DNA of 64,000 nt from Lysobacter sp. (GCA_008015835.1 SSGH01000001.1:62001-126000), one strand, 5' to 3'. Counted from the stretch's first letter, positions 1-8,703 are shown. Notes: generated by a model not told the origin, from the sequence alone. Made by a program: numbers and translations.

Positions 1-492
1 TACGGATACGGCTACGGGTCTCCCTACGATTGGTATTTCAATCGGCCCTATCACGGCGGCTACGGCCATCGCCCGCCTTCGCATCGTCCGCCCTCGCACC
101 GCCCGCCGGGCGGCGAGCATCGTCCGCCACAAACGCGACCGCCGGGCGAACACCGTCCGCCGCGCGTGGTCGATCGCGAAACGCCGCCGTGGCGACGCCT
201 GCAGGACATCGCCCGCCCCGCGCCCGAAACCGCCGGCGCGCCGCGCATCTTGAACGGCTCGATGCCGCGCGTGCGCCCGCAAACGACGACGCAAGCGCCG
301 CCGCGGGTGGTGATGTCGTCGCCGTCGCGGCCGCAAACCGGCACTCCGTCGCAGAATCCGCCGCCGTCGCAACCGCGTCGTTTCGAGCAACGTCAGGATG
401 CGCCCGCGTACAGACCGTCGCCATCGCCGCCGCCTTCGCCGAGAGAGCGACCGAATGCGTCAGAACGAGAAATCGGTCGCGAACCGAGGTGA
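1..492 (+). CDS. Pro/His/Arg-rich low-complexity protein, C-terminal part (5' truncated)
   Basis: The reading frame is open from the first base of the window and stops at TGA 490-492, so only the last 163 codons are present. The visible part starts with a Tyr/Gly-rich stretch, then short tandem peptides of the type HRPPSHRPPSHRPPG, and ends in a Pro/Ser/Arg-rich tail. There is no folded domain, membrane segment or motif that I recognise. Such tails occur in secreted or surface proteins of Xanthomonadaceae, but the N-terminus that would show a signal peptide is outside the window. The frame choice is supported by its being open over the whole 492 bases; the competing frames in both directions are very Arg/Ala-rich and look like shadows. 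Confidence 0.5.
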   Translation, partial: YGYGYGSPYDWYFNRPYHGGYGHRPPSHRPPSHRPPGGEHRPPQTRPPGEHRPPRVVDRETPPWRRLQDIARPAPETAGAPRILNGSMPRVRPQTTTQAPPRVVMSSPSRPQTGTPSQNPPPSQPRRFEQRQDAPAYRPSPSPPPSPRERPNASEREIGREPR

Positions 493-681
493 CAAAAACG
501 CTTGCCAACGGACAAATTTGGTCGCAAGCTAGCTCCGCATGACCGGCTACGTCGAATTACGACGCAATCGGTTACCGAATCGCCGACCCCGGCGGGGAAT
601 TCCGGATCCCCCCTGTTCCGCATCTCCGTCGGGTGTCGGCACCTTCTTTTGCGAAGCTCGTCGCAATTCTCAGAACGATAC

Positions 682-722
682 GCAAAAAGAAGGGGTCGAA
701 TGTCCCCCGACATTCGACCCCT
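682..722 (-). terminator. Perfect 14-bp hairpin with T-rich tail on the minus strand
   Basis: AGGGGTCGAATGTC (691-704) and its exact reverse complement (709-722) flank a CCCC loop. Reading the minus strand, the stem is followed by TCTTTTTGC, so it fits an intrinsic terminator for leftward transcription. No recognised minus-strand gene lies upstream of it, so it may instead be a REP-like palindrome. Confidence 0.4.
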
Positions 723-812
723 GGCTACCTCAACGCGCACGTGGCCAGCCCTGTTCCACCCCGGCCTACGCTTTCGCGCATGCCGCGCTGAGTGCCTTTG
801 TGGTAAAGCATA

Positions 813-847
813 GAGCGTGCCAACTTCGGCGCGCTCGTTTTGTTTTT
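813..847 (+). terminator. Intrinsic terminator, plus strand
   Basis: A 9-bp stem with one G-T pair (GAGCGTGCC 813-821, GGCGCGCTC 828-836), a 6-nt loop and a following T-tract (GTTTTGTTTTT, 837-847) form a typical Rho-independent terminator. It sits 320 bp beyond the upstream gene and 255 bp before mnmG, so it could end a long 3' UTR or a small RNA between 723 and 847. Confidence 0.5.
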
Positions 848-1101
848 GGGCCTCGCGTCGCGCTTTTCGGTCGAATGCGCCAAGACGCGCAGCAAGAACG
901 ATCGCGACGGCTTCGGTTTTTCGATCGCGGCCGCGTGTCCATATCGCAGCGGCAACGCCAGCGCGCGCACCGCGCCATCGCACGCTTCGTAGCGCCGGAT
1001 TGGCGTCGCGGCGACGCTGCGGCGAAAATGAGCGCCCGCATGAACGCGAACCTCATCGAGGCGCGACCGCACCGCGTCTCTTTCGCACCGCAGGCACCCG
1101 T

Positions 1102-2997
1102 ATGAACGACTTCTACCGCTTCGATGTCATGGTGATCGGCGGCGGCCACGCCGGCACCGAGGCCGCGCTCGCGTCCGCGCGCGCCGGCGCGCGCACGCTG
1201 CTGCTCACGCACAACATCGAGACCGTCGGCGCGATGAGCTGCAACCCCGCGATCGGCGGTATCGGCAAGGGCCATCTGGTTAAAGAGATCGACGCGCTGG
1301 GCGGCGTCATGGCCCGCGCGGCGGACGCGGCCGGCATCCAGTGGCGGCGTTTGAACGCCTCGAAAGGTCCGGCGGTGCGCGCGACGCGCTGTCAGGCCGA
1401 CCGCGCGCTGTACCGCAGCTTCGTGCGTCGCGAGGTGGAAACGGAGCCGAACCTCACCGTGTTCCAGTCGGCGGTGGACGATTTGATTCTGGAGCCCACC
1501 GCCGACGGCGACGCGGTGCGCGGCGCGATCACCAACACCGGTTTGCGTTTCCATGCGTCGGCGGTGGTGCTGACCGCGGGCACGTTTCTCGCCGGCAAGA
1601 TCCATATCGGCGAAACCCAATACGCCGCGGGCCGCATGGGCGACCCGCCGGCGGCGACGCTGGCCGCGAAACTGCGCGAGCGCCCGTTCGTAGTCGATCG
1701 CCTGAAAACCGGCACGCCGCCGCGCATCGACGGCCGCAGCCTGGATTATTCGGCGATGGAGGAACAGCCCGGCGACGATCCGCGCCCGGTGTTCTCGTTC
1801 ATGGGCAGCGCCGCCGATCATCCGGCGCAGGTCTCGTGCTGGATCACGCACACGTCCGAGCGCACGCACGAGATCATCCGCAACGCGTTGCACCGTTCGC
1901 CGCTGTACAGCGGGCAGATCGAGGGCATCGGCCCGCGTTATTGCCCGTCGATCGAAGACAAAGTGGTGCGCTTCGCCGACAAGGCCTCGCATCAGATCTT
2001 CGTCGAACCCGAAGGCCTGACCGTGTTCGAGATTTATCCGAACGGCATTTCCACGTCGCTGCCGTTCGACGTGCAGCTCGATGTGGTGCGCAGCCTGCGC
2101 GGGTTCGAGCGCGCGCACATCACCCGCGCCGGTTACGCCATCGAATACGACTTCTTCGACCCGCGCGGGTTGAAAGCGTCGCTGGAAACGAAAGCCGTCG
2201 CCGGGTTGTTCTTCGCCGGTCAGATCAACGGCACCACCGGCTACGAGGAAGCCGCCGCGCAGGGTTTGATCGCCGGCCTGAACGCCGCGCGTTCCGTGCG
2301 CGGGTTGGAGGCGTGGTCGCCGCGTCGCGACGAGGCCTACATCGGCGTGTTGATCGACGACTTGATCACGCACGGCACCAACGAGCCGTACCGCATGTTC
2401 ACCAGCCGCGCCGAGTACCGGCTGCAGTTGCGCGAGGACAACGCGGACATGCGATTGACCGAGACCGGCCGCGCGCTGGGCTTGGTGGACGATGCGCGTT
2501 GGGCGCGATTCGCGCGCAAGCGGGATGCGGCGGCGGCGGAAACCGAACGTTTGCGCGGCTTGTGGGCGGCACCGAACAACGCGCTGGGCCGCGAAGCGGT
2601 GGCGACGCTGGGCATCGAGCTGAGCCGGGAAACGCACGCGCTGGATCTGTTGCGCCGCCCGGAACTGGATTACGCCCGATTGACCGCGGTGCCGGGGCTC
2701 GGCCCCGCCGTGGGCGACGCCGACGTCGCCGAACAGGTCGAGATCGAAGCGAAATACTCCGGCTATCTGGCCCGGCAGCGGGAGGAGATCGCACGCCAAC
2801 GCCGCCATGAGCACACCGCGATCCCGCAGGCCTTCGAATACGCCGCGGTGCCGGGCCTATCGGCCGAGGTGCGGCAGAAGCTCGAACGCGTGCGGCCGGA
2901 GACCGTCGGCCAGGCGCAGCGCATCCCGGGCATGACCCCGGCAGCGATTTCGCTGCTGCTGGTGCATCTGACCAAACGGCGCGGCGCGGCGGCCTGA
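1102..2997 (+). CDS. mnmG: tRNA uridine-5-carboxymethylaminomethyl(34) synthesis enzyme MnmG
   Basis: MnmG (GidA) is the FAD-binding partner of MnmE; together they install the (carboxymethyl)aminomethyl group on U34 of tRNAs reading split codon boxes. The 631-residue product matches the usual family length (about 630). The N-terminal Rossmann motif GGGHAGTE lies at residues 13-20, followed by the family block [16 protein letters not shown], and later by [16 protein letters not shown] and FTSRAEYRL, all MnmG signatures. The C-terminal helical domain that binds MnmE and tRNA is complete (PGLS near the end). The ATG at 1102 gives a start directly before the FAD-binding strand, as in homologues. 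rsmG or parAB, common mnmG neighbours elsewhere, are not in the window; the next gene is 386 bp away. Confidence 0.97.
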   Translation: MNDFYRFDVMVIGGGHAGTEAALASARAGARTLLLTHNIETVGAMSCNPAIGGIGKGHLVKEIDALGGVMARAADAAGIQWRRLNASKGPAVRATRCQADRALYRSFVRREVETEPNLTVFQSAVDDLILEPTADGDAVRGAITNTGLRFHASAVVLTAGTFLAGKIHIGETQYAAGRMGDPPAATLAAKLRERPFVVDRLKTGTPPRIDGRSLDYSAMEEQPGDDPRPVFSFMGSAADHPAQVSCWITHTSERTHEIIRNALHRSPLYSGQIEGIGPRYCPSIEDKVVRFADKASHQIFVEPEGLTVFEIYPNGISTSLPFDVQLDVVRSLRGFERAHITRAGYAIEYDFFDPRGLKASLETKAVAGLFFAGQINGTTGYEEAAAQGLIAGLNAARSVRGLEAWSPRRDEAYIGVLIDDLITHGTNEPYRMFTSRAEYRLQLREDNADMRLTETGRALGLVDDARWARFARKRDAAAAETERLRGLWAAPNNALGREAVATLGIELSRETHALDLLRRPELDYARLTAVPGLGPAVGDADVAEQVEIEAKYSGYLARQREEIARQRRHEHTAIPQAFEYAAVPGLSAEVRQKLERVRPETVGQAQRIPGMTPAAISLLLVHLTKRRGAAA

Positions 2998-2999
2998 GC

Positions 3000-3043
3000 G
3001 GCCTCGCACTGGCCTCGCACTGGCCTCGCATGGGCCTCGCATG
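3000..3043. repeat. Four tandem copies of an 11-bp repeat
   Basis: GGCCTCGCACT occurs twice (3000-3010, 3011-3021), followed by two copies of GGCCTCGCATG (3022-3032, 3033-3043), immediately after the mnmG stop. A fifth copy starts and degenerates (GGCCCGCA). Eleven is not a multiple of three, so this is not a coding repeat. Confidence 0.85.
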
Positions 3044-3383
3044 GGCCCGCAGCGGCGACGGACGGCCGCGATGAGCGACCGCCCGATCGGACCGCTCGGA
3101 ACGCGGACACCGTCGCAAACCCGCCGCCGATTTCGACTATGCTTGCGACGGACGATGCGTCATCGGTGCGCATGCGGGACGCTGCCGAAGACGATCTTGG
3201 ACATATGTCGAGATTCCGCCGTCGACTCCGATGCGACCGCCGCGAACCGATCTCGTTCGGTCGCGACGCGGTCCGCGACGCGCAGGCCGGTTCGCGCGAT
3301 CGGAAACGCTACGGGAGTCGCGATCTGACGACGGCATCGTGGGGGAAGGATGCGTTTCGTTCGTTTTTTCAGCGGGGTAGGTC
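3044..3383. other. Non-coding gap between mnmG and the next gene
   Basis: About 340 bp in which no gene, RNA or clear promoter could be supported. Short plus-strand frames here (for example 3139-3399) have no recognisable product. Confidence 0.4.
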
Positions 3384-3860
3384 GTGCTGCGTGGACTGAG
3401 TTTGCTTTTGATCGCGTTACTGGGCCTGATCTCGTTTCTGTACGGGTTCGGCGTGCTGATGAGCCACGGCTGGGATTCGGTGGAAGGCAGTCGCGAGTCC
3501 GCCTCGACCTGGCAATTGCTGCCGCCGCTCAGCCCGGGTAGCAAGATCGGCCTGTTGGATAAGGGCCTGCACGGCACCTTGTCGACGTATCGCTACGATG
3601 TGGCGGACAACAGCTACACCGTGCCGCGTTGGACGACCACCGACGGCGCCGAGCCGACGGCCGACGTGCATTACCTCTCGTTCTTCCCGCAATTCGCGGT
3701 GCCGATGCCGGATTTCCCGTGGGTCACGCTGTTCGCGGTGCCGCTGCTGGCGTGCTTGCTCGCGATGCTGATCGCGCGCTCCGGCCGCATCAGTTCGGCC
3801 TTGCGCGACACCGCCGAAGCCCGCGCCCGCATCGCGGCGCGCAAACCGGTGATGCGCTGA
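3384..3860 (+). CDS. Small membrane protein with two terminal TM segments (DUF3592-like layout)
   Basis: 158 residues from a GTG start at 3384. A hydrophobic segment at residues 2-25 and a second at about 110-131 bracket an extracytoplasmic region of about 85 residues that contains the pattern STYRYDVADNSYTVPRW. TM, beta-rich loop with Y-x-Y and Y-T-V, then TM, and a short basic tail (RDTAEARARIAARKPVMR) is the layout of DUF3592-type proteins, but the match is by eye only. Function is unknown. It stands alone, with 111 bp before the downstream lipoprotein gene on the same strand. Confidence 0.7.
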   Translation: MLRGLSLLLIALLGLISFLYGFGVLMSHGWDSVEGSRESASTWQLLPPLSPGSKIGLLDKGLHGTLSTYRYDVADNSYTVPRWTTTDGAEPTADVHYLSFFPQFAVPMPDFPWVTLFAVPLLACLLAMLIARSGRISSALRDTAEARARIAARKPVMR

Positions 3861-3971
3861 CCGACGTCGTCTCGAAACGCGCGCGTCGACGTTCGCGCGC
3901 GACAGCGCCGCAGCCGATGCCGCGATTGGACATCGCGGGCGCACCGCACGCGCTTGGCGTACTCTAGCGGG

Positions 3972-5309
3972 ATGCTGCCCGCACGCTTTCGATTCGCGCT
4001 TCTCGCGCTCGTCTCCGCCGCGCTGCTCGGCTGCGGCGCCGAACCGCCGCCGACGCAGACCCAGGTCGGCCCGCAACGCGTCGAGGTCTGGCTGCCGCCG
4101 GTGCGCGAGGGTGCGGCGCAACCCGATTTGAGCGTCGCACCCGACGGCCGCCTGCTGCTGAGTTGGATTTCGAAACCGCCGGGGCGCCGACCGGCGCTGC
4201 AAATCGCCGAGTACTCCCCGGACGGGCGCTGGGATCAACCGCGGACGGTCGCCGTCGGTAACAGCCTGTTCGTGAATTGGGCCGACACCCCGCACGTCGT
4301 CGCCACCGCCGACCGCGCGATCTGGGTGCATTGGCTGCAGAAATCGGCGGATGCGCCGTACGCCTACGACATCAAACTGGTGCGTTCGCTCGATCACGGC
4401 ATGAATTGGAGCGCGCCGCGCACGGTGCACGACGACGCGACCACGACCGAGCACGGCTTCGTCGCGTTTTGGCCGCAAAGCGAGAACAGCATCGGCGCGG
4501 TGTGGTTGGATGGCCGAAACACGGCATCGACCGGCGCGGGCGGGCACGACGGACACGACACGCAAAGCGCGCACGATGCCCACGACACGCCCGGCGGCGC
4601 GATGACGCTGCGCGGCGCGGTGTTCGATGCGCAGCTCACGCCGAGCATGAACGCAGAATTGGACGCGCGCACCTGCGATTGCTGCCAAACCGCTGCCGCC
4701 GCGACCGGCAACGGGGCCTTGGTGGTGTATCGCGACCGCAGCGAGAAGGAAATTCGCGACATCTACGCCGTGCGTTTCGACGGCAAGGCATGGTCGCCGC
4801 CGGTGCGCGTGCATGCCGACGACTGGACGATGCCGGGCTGCCCGGTGAACGGGCCGTCGGTCGCCGCGCGCGGGCAGCGCGCCGTGGTGGCGTGGTACAC
4901 GGGCGCGAACGACAGGCCCGCGGTGAAGTTAGCGCTGTCCAGCGACGGCGGCGCGCGGTTCGCCGATCCCCTCGTGGTCGACGAGGGCCCGGCGGTGCTG
5001 GGGCGCGTCGCGGTGGCGATGGACGCGGGCCAAGTCTGGCTGCTCTGGATGCGCGAAGAGGCCGGCCGCCAATCGCTGTGGCTGGCGCGCTACGCGCCCG
5101 ATCTCGGCAAGCGCTTCACCAAAATCGAATTGGCGAAGATCGAGGGGAAAGGCCGGGCCACCGGGTTTCCGAAAATCGCGCTGCGCGACGATGCGGCGTA
5201 TGTGGTCTGGACGGACGCCGACGAGACCGGCCCGAATCTGCGCGGGCTGCGCCTGAGCGCCGCGACCGCGGCCGAAACGGCGAAGGCGCTGCAGGCGGCG
5301 GCGCGCTGA
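3972..5309 (+). CDS. Sialidase/BNR-fold-like lipoprotein
   Basis: 445 residues from ATG 3972. An in-frame start at 3954 is rejected because 3972 puts a basic residue and a hydrophobic stretch directly before the lipobox LLGCG, giving a lipoprotein anchored at Cys near residue 22. The body has repeated blocks typical of beta-propellers of the sialidase/BNR type: SVAPDGRLLLSW, RSLDHGMNWSAPRTV, ALSSDGGARFADPLVV (Asp-box-like S-x-D-x-G-x-x-F/W). Unusual points are a His/Asp-rich insertion (GGHDGHDTQSAHDAHDTPGG) around residue 195-215 and the cysteine block TCDCCQT followed by PGCPVNG, which suggest a metal or disulfide site not needed for sialidase activity. No catalytic Arg triad or Tyr/Glu pair could be assigned, so sialidase activity should not be assumed. 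It is probably a periplasm- or outer-membrane-facing protein of unknown role. Confidence 0.75.
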   Translation: MLPARFRFALLALVSAALLGCGAEPPPTQTQVGPQRVEVWLPPVREGAAQPDLSVAPDGRLLLSWISKPPGRRPALQIAEYSPDGRWDQPRTVAVGNSLFVNWADTPHVVATADRAIWVHWLQKSADAPYAYDIKLVRSLDHGMNWSAPRTVHDDATTTEHGFVAFWPQSENSIGAVWLDGRNTASTGAGGHDGHDTQSAHDAHDTPGGAMTLRGAVFDAQLTPSMNAELDARTCDCCQTAAAATGNGALVVYRDRSEKEIRDIYAVRFDGKAWSPPVRVHADDWTMPGCPVNGPSVAARGQRAVVAWYTGANDRPAVKLALSSDGGARFADPLVVDEGPAVLGRVAVAMDAGQVWLLWMREEAGRQSLWLARYAPDLGKRFTKIELAKIEGKGRATGFPKIALRDDAAYVVWTDADETGPNLRGLRLSAATAAETAKALQAAAR

Positions 5310-5447
5310 GCGCTTCGGGGACGCGGGCCTCGGCGCTCCGTGCTCCGCGCTCCGCGCTCGGCCTCGATATCGGAGCCTCGATGTCGGAACGGTGACCGCC
5401 GCAATCGACTGCGCACGACCAGGCGTCCGAGCGCGTGTGCGGTCGCC

Positions 5448-5475
5448 TTGACACGCCTCGACGGGGGTCTAAGAT
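5448..5475 (+). promoter_or_regulatory. Sigma-70-type promoter of the lipoprotein/metalloprotease pair
   Basis: A perfect -35 box TTGACA (5448-5453), a 16-bp spacer and a good -10 box TAAGAT (5470-5475). Transcription would start near 5482, about 40 nt before the ATG at 5521, which has CAGGA as a possible ribosome-binding site. The promoter supports the 5521 start over the internal ATG at 5662. Confidence 0.6.
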
Positions 5476-5520
5476 CGAACGCTCGCTTTCCTTCGAGCGC
5501 AGGGATCGACAGGACGTCCG

Positions 5521-6270
5521 ATGCATCGCAAACCCGCGACAGCAGTCCCCAGAATCCGACGCCCGGCCATCGCCGCTCGGGTCGCGGGCGCCCATGATCG
5601 TTCGCGTCCGAATTCGCCCGCGCCGAGCGCCGCCCGCGCCGCCCGCGCCTTCCGCGCCGCGATGCTGGCCTGCATGCTCGCCAGCGCAGCCGCGCTCGGC
5701 GGTTGCCGCACCGCGCCCGCCGCGACCTCCCCCGACACCGCTTCCACCGCCACCGCCGCACAGGAGTCTTCCATGACCGCCGTCGCCACGCCCATCACCG
5801 CTGAGGAGATCGGCCGCCGCGTGCTGAAGTTGATCGACAGCATCCGCAGCGCGCGCGATCTCGCGCCCGAACACATCGCGCAACAGACCGGCCTCGAGGT
5901 CGAGCGCAACGCCAGCGATCCGCACCTCTACGGCTTCGGCGGCTCGCTGAGCGAGGACTGGATGTACAACCTCGTGTCCACGCCGCAGAAGCAGGGCGAA
6001 GCGCCCACCAGCCTGCGCTTTTCCTTCGACGATCAAACCGACGGCGGCAACGGCGACCCGGCCGAAATCTGCGGGCTCGATTTTCAGGATTACCGCGCCG
6101 CGCTGACCGCGGCGGGCTTCGACTTCAAACCGATGCAGGGCCGTCGCGGCATCGACGCGTGGTACTTCACCCGCGGCGACGTCGGTGTGACGGCGTACAC
6201 CCACGGCAACGCCGACCCGGCCAAGGGCAAGGCGTGCATCTCCAAACTCATCATCAGCGCCTACGCGTAA
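5521..6270 (+). CDS. Lipoprotein, candidate immunity partner of the downstream metalloprotease-like protein
   Basis: 249 residues from ATG 5521. The N-terminus is long and Arg-rich, then hydrophobic (MLACMLASAAALGGC, residues 48-62), ending in the lipobox LGGC, so the mature protein is a lipid-anchored periplasmic protein of about 190 residues. An alternative start at 5662 begins exactly at this hydrophobic segment, but has no ribosome-binding site, whereas 5521 lies behind a good promoter and CAGGA. The mature domain (from about residue 90) is not recognised; it carries the block LYGFGGSLSEDWMYN and ends KACISKLIISAYA. The next gene starts 10 bp downstream, so the two are cotranscribed. A lipoprotein encoded directly before a signal-less potential hydrolase is the arrangement of immunity/effector pairs of the Xanthomonadaceae type IV killing system; this is inference from layout. 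Confidence 0.75.
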   Translation: MHRKPATAVPRIRRPAIAARVAGAHDRSRPNSPAPSAARAARAFRAAMLACMLASAAALGGCRTAPAATSPDTASTATAAQESSMTAVATPITAEEIGRRVLKLIDSIRSARDLAPEHIAQQTGLEVERNASDPHLYGFGGSLSEDWMYNLVSTPQKQGEAPTSLRFSFDDQTDGGNGDPAEICGLDFQDYRAALTAAGFDFKPMQGRRGIDAWYFTRGDVGVTAYTHGNADPAKGKACISKLIISAYA

Positions 6271-6280
6271 GGGGACGACC

Positions 6281-7438
6281 ATGCCCACGGAAAGCGAAAA
6301 GAAACTGGACGCGATGCTGACGGACTTCGAGAAGTCCCACGCGACCGAAGGCAAGAACCTGCGCGCGCTGCTCGACAACACGCCGGAGCTGAAGCAACGG
6401 CTGATCGACGCGATCGACAAGGGCAACTTGGAGAAGATCGAACCGCTCAGCGCGCAGAACAAGCGCGACGGCGCGGTCGGCGTGTATCGCGCCGACGACA
6501 AGACCATGGAGTTGCCGCTGGATTATCTGAAGATCGCCGACAAGGACGTGGCCGCGGCGAACATGATCCGGATCACCGCCGGCCACGAGATCGAGCACGC
6601 GATCAATCGCGACGGCATCAAGAACACGTTCGATAAGCTCGAAAAAGACATTCTGACCATCGCCAACGGCCCATCGCCGCACGATTACACGCAGACGCTG
6701 AAGACCTTCAACACCGAATCGCGCGAGCGCGAAGCGCGCGACGAGATGGCCGGCTTCAACATCCTGGCCGCGCACGTCAAACGCGAGAATCCGTCGGCCA
6801 CGCAGGAAGAGCTGTACCGCAAGCTGTACGACGCCAGCCCAGACGTGCAGAGCTATTTCGACGTCAAAGGCAAAGCGCCGAATCAAACCTACGAACCGAA
6901 AGCCGGCATCACCTTCAACGACAAATTCCAGGTCGAGGCGACGAAAGACAACGTCGAGGCGTTCGGCAAGTATTTCTACGACGGCCGCGGCTATCCCGCG
7001 AGCTACGTCGGCAACGTGATCGACGCGATCGGCAGCATCGAGAACCAGTTGCACGGCAAGGACGCGAAACCGCCGGAAGTGAAGGTCGATCTCAAGGAAA
7101 TCGGCATCCAAGGCCAAGTGACGCTACCGGGCAATGTGATCGACGCGTCGCCGCCGCGTCTGGGCGCGCCCGCGCCCGACGCCCCGGCGCCGCAAGCGCC
7201 GGCGGAACACGGGCACGGCCATTCGCATACCGGCGATAAGCAACTCGACGAGATGTTGAGCGCGCTGAAAGATCCGGACCGTCTGCGCGAAGCGATGCGC
7301 AATCTCGCCGAGTCGCCCAGCGGGCAGCAATTCCGTCAGGACGGGCAGCGACAAGCGCAAGACGTCGCGCCTGCGCAAGCCGCGCCGCAGCAGGAAGCGC
7401 CGGCGCAGGAAACGGCCCGCGCCGTGGGCGGTCGCTGA
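6281..7438 (+). CDS. HExxH metalloprotease-like protein, candidate secreted effector
   Basis: 385 residues, no signal peptide or TM segment. The zinc-binding motif HEIEH lies at residues 102-106 in the context RITAGHEIEHAINRDG. A Glu-rich helix follows at about 145-156 (ESREREARDEMAGFN), which could supply a third ligand as in gluzincins. Residues 170-270 form an unassigned domain. From about residue 285 the chain becomes Pro/Ala-rich, then has a His-rich linker (AEHGHGHSHTG), a short helix (KQLDEMLSALKDPDRLREAM) and a Gln/Ala-rich tail up to the end. A Gln-rich C-terminal tail is a feature of type IV secretion effectors of Xanthomonas (XVIPCD), but the conserved XVIPCD blocks were not found, so the comparison is weak. 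The gene overlaps no other and is followed by a hairpin terminator. Confidence 0.75.
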   Translation: MPTESEKKLDAMLTDFEKSHATEGKNLRALLDNTPELKQRLIDAIDKGNLEKIEPLSAQNKRDGAVGVYRADDKTMELPLDYLKIADKDVAAANMIRITAGHEIEHAINRDGIKNTFDKLEKDILTIANGPSPHDYTQTLKTFNTESREREARDEMAGFNILAAHVKRENPSATQEELYRKLYDASPDVQSYFDVKGKAPNQTYEPKAGITFNDKFQVEATKDNVEAFGKYFYDGRGYPASYVGNVIDAIGSIENQLHGKDAKPPEVKVDLKEIGIQGQVTLPGNVIDASPPRLGAPAPDAPAPQAPAEHGHGHSHTGDKQLDEMLSALKDPDRLREAMRNLAESPSGQQFRQDGQRQAQDVAPAQAAPQQEAPAQETARAVGGR

Positions 7439-7470
7439 GCGTTATCCCTCGTTTCTCCACAAGACCGCAA

Positions 7471-7497
7471 CGCGCCGGGCACCGAATGCCCGGCGCG
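7471..7497 (+). terminator. Hairpin terminator between converging genes
   Basis: A perfect 11-bp stem (CGCGCCGGGCA 7471-7481 with its complement 7487-7497) and a 5-nt loop CCGAA, 33 bp after the metalloprotease stop and 89 bp before the zapE stop. The following CTGCGTTTGG has only a weak T-tract, so termination would rely mainly on the stem. Confidence 0.5.
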
Positions 7498-7585
7498 CTG
7501 CGTTTGGACGGTGCGAAGGCGCGAGACGGATGCATCGGCACGGTGCGGCGATGACGACGGTCGGGTCGCGCACTCCGATGCGGCC

Positions 7586-8701
7586 TCAACCGCGATGCGC
7601 CAGCGCCAAATACTCCGCGGATTGCATTTCGATCAGGCGCGATGAAGTGCGCTCGAACGCGGGCGCGAGGCGCTCGCCGCGATACAGCACCATCGGCGCG
7701 GCGTCGGCGGTGCACACCAGGTTGACGTGGCGGTCGTACAGTTCGTCGATGAGATTCACGAAGCGGCGCGCGGGGTCGTCGCGCGCCGCGTCGAACACCG
7801 GCACGCCGCCGAGCAGTACGGTGTGGAATTCGGTCGCGATCTCGATGTAGTCGGCGGTGCCGCGCGGGCCTTCGCACAGCGCCGCGAAATCGAACCAGAC
7901 CATGCCTTTGGCGCGCGCGCGCACCGCGATGCGGCGGCCTTCGATCTCGATGCCCGCGTCGCGATGCACGCCGCCGCTCGCCGCGCTGTCGCCGCCGAGC
8001 TCGCGCCAGCGCGTATCGAGCCAGCTTTCGCTGCCCTCGTCCAACGGCGCGCGGTACACCGGCGAACGCGTCAGCGCGCGCAAGCGGTAGTCGTTCGGGC
8101 TCTGCAGATGGACCACGCGGCAGTGCCGTTCCAACAGCGCGATCGCCGGCAAGAAGCGCGCGCGCTGCAGGCCGTCCTGGTACAGCGCCGACGGCGCGGC
8201 GTTGGAACTGGTGACCAGCGCCACGCCTTCGTCGAGCAGGCGTTCCAGCAGCCGCCCGAGCAGCATCGCATCGCCGATATCGACCACGAAAAATTCGTCC
8301 AACACCAACACCCGCAACTGCTCGCGCCATTCGCGGGCGATGCTCGCCAGCGGGTCGCGTTCGCCCGCGTGCGCGCGCAGCCGCTGATGCACGTCGCGCA
8401 TGAAGCGATGGAAATGCGTGCGGCGTTTTTCGCGGATCGGCAGGCTTTCGTAGAACAGATCGATCAAGAACGTTTTGCCGCGACCGACGCCGCCCCACAG
8501 GTACAAGCCGGTCGGCGGCGGGCTCACGGGCTTGCCGAACAGTCGCCCCAGCCAATTCGGTTTCGGCGCATCGACCAAGGCGGCGTGCAGCCGATCCAAC
8601 TCGCGCAGAGCCGGATGTTGGTTCGGATCGTCGTTCCAATCGCCGCGGGCCACGCCTTCGGCGTACCGCACCGAAGGCGGCGCGTGCGTCGAGTCGGGCA
8701 T
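7586..8701 (-). CDS. zapE: Cell division protein ZapE (AFG1-like ATPase)
   Basis: 371 residues, close to the usual 370-380 of bacterial ZapE. The Walker A motif GGVGRGKT (residues 70-77) is followed by LIDLFYESLP and HFHRFM, then the Walker B block LVLDEFFVVDIGDAMLLGRLL and the sensor region LVTSSNAAPSALYQDGLQR, all AFG1/ZapE signatures. ZapE is a cytoplasmic ATPase that associates with the Z-ring under low oxygen or stress and is related to mitochondrial AFG1/LACE1. The start ATG at 8701 follows the hydrolase gene stop by 2 bp, so it is translationally coupled to the upstream gene. Confidence 0.93.
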   Translation of the reverse strand: MPDSTHAPPSVRYAEGVARGDWNDDPNQHPALRELDRLHAALVDAPKPNWLGRLFGKPVSPPPTGLYLWGGVGRGKTFLIDLFYESLPIREKRRTHFHRFMRDVHQRLRAHAGERDPLASIAREWREQLRVLVLDEFFVVDIGDAMLLGRLLERLLDEGVALVTSSNAAPSALYQDGLQRARFLPAIALLERHCRVVHLQSPNDYRLRALTRSPVYRAPLDEGSESWLDTRWRELGGDSAASGGVHRDAGIEIEGRRIAVRARAKGMVWFDFAALCEGPRGTADYIEIATEFHTVLLGGVPVFDAARDDPARRFVNLIDELYDRHVNLVCTADAAPMVLYRGERLAPAFERTSSRLIEMQSAEYLALAHRG

Positions 8702-8703
8702 CG

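Larger units (their letters stand above)
493..1101. other. 609-bp non-coding stretch upstream of mnmG
   Basis: No convincing gene is seen. The region holds two hairpins described separately (682-722 and 813-847). The mnmG frame stays open upstream to 817, but the translation there is Arg/Ala-rich with no similarity to the start of MnmG, so it is not taken as coding. A minus-strand frame ends at 725, just before the hairpin, and is not recognisable either. Confidence 0.5.

Noticed and set aside
817-1101. N-terminal extension of mnmG to 817
   Set aside because: The added residues are Arg/Ala-rich and unlike any MnmG start, and the ATG at 1102 begins just before the FAD-binding strand.
7200-7438. 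XVIPCD-type secretion domain at the end of the HExxH protein
   Set aside because: Only the Gln-rich tail is similar. The conserved internal blocks of the domain were not found, so it is kept only as a hypothesis.
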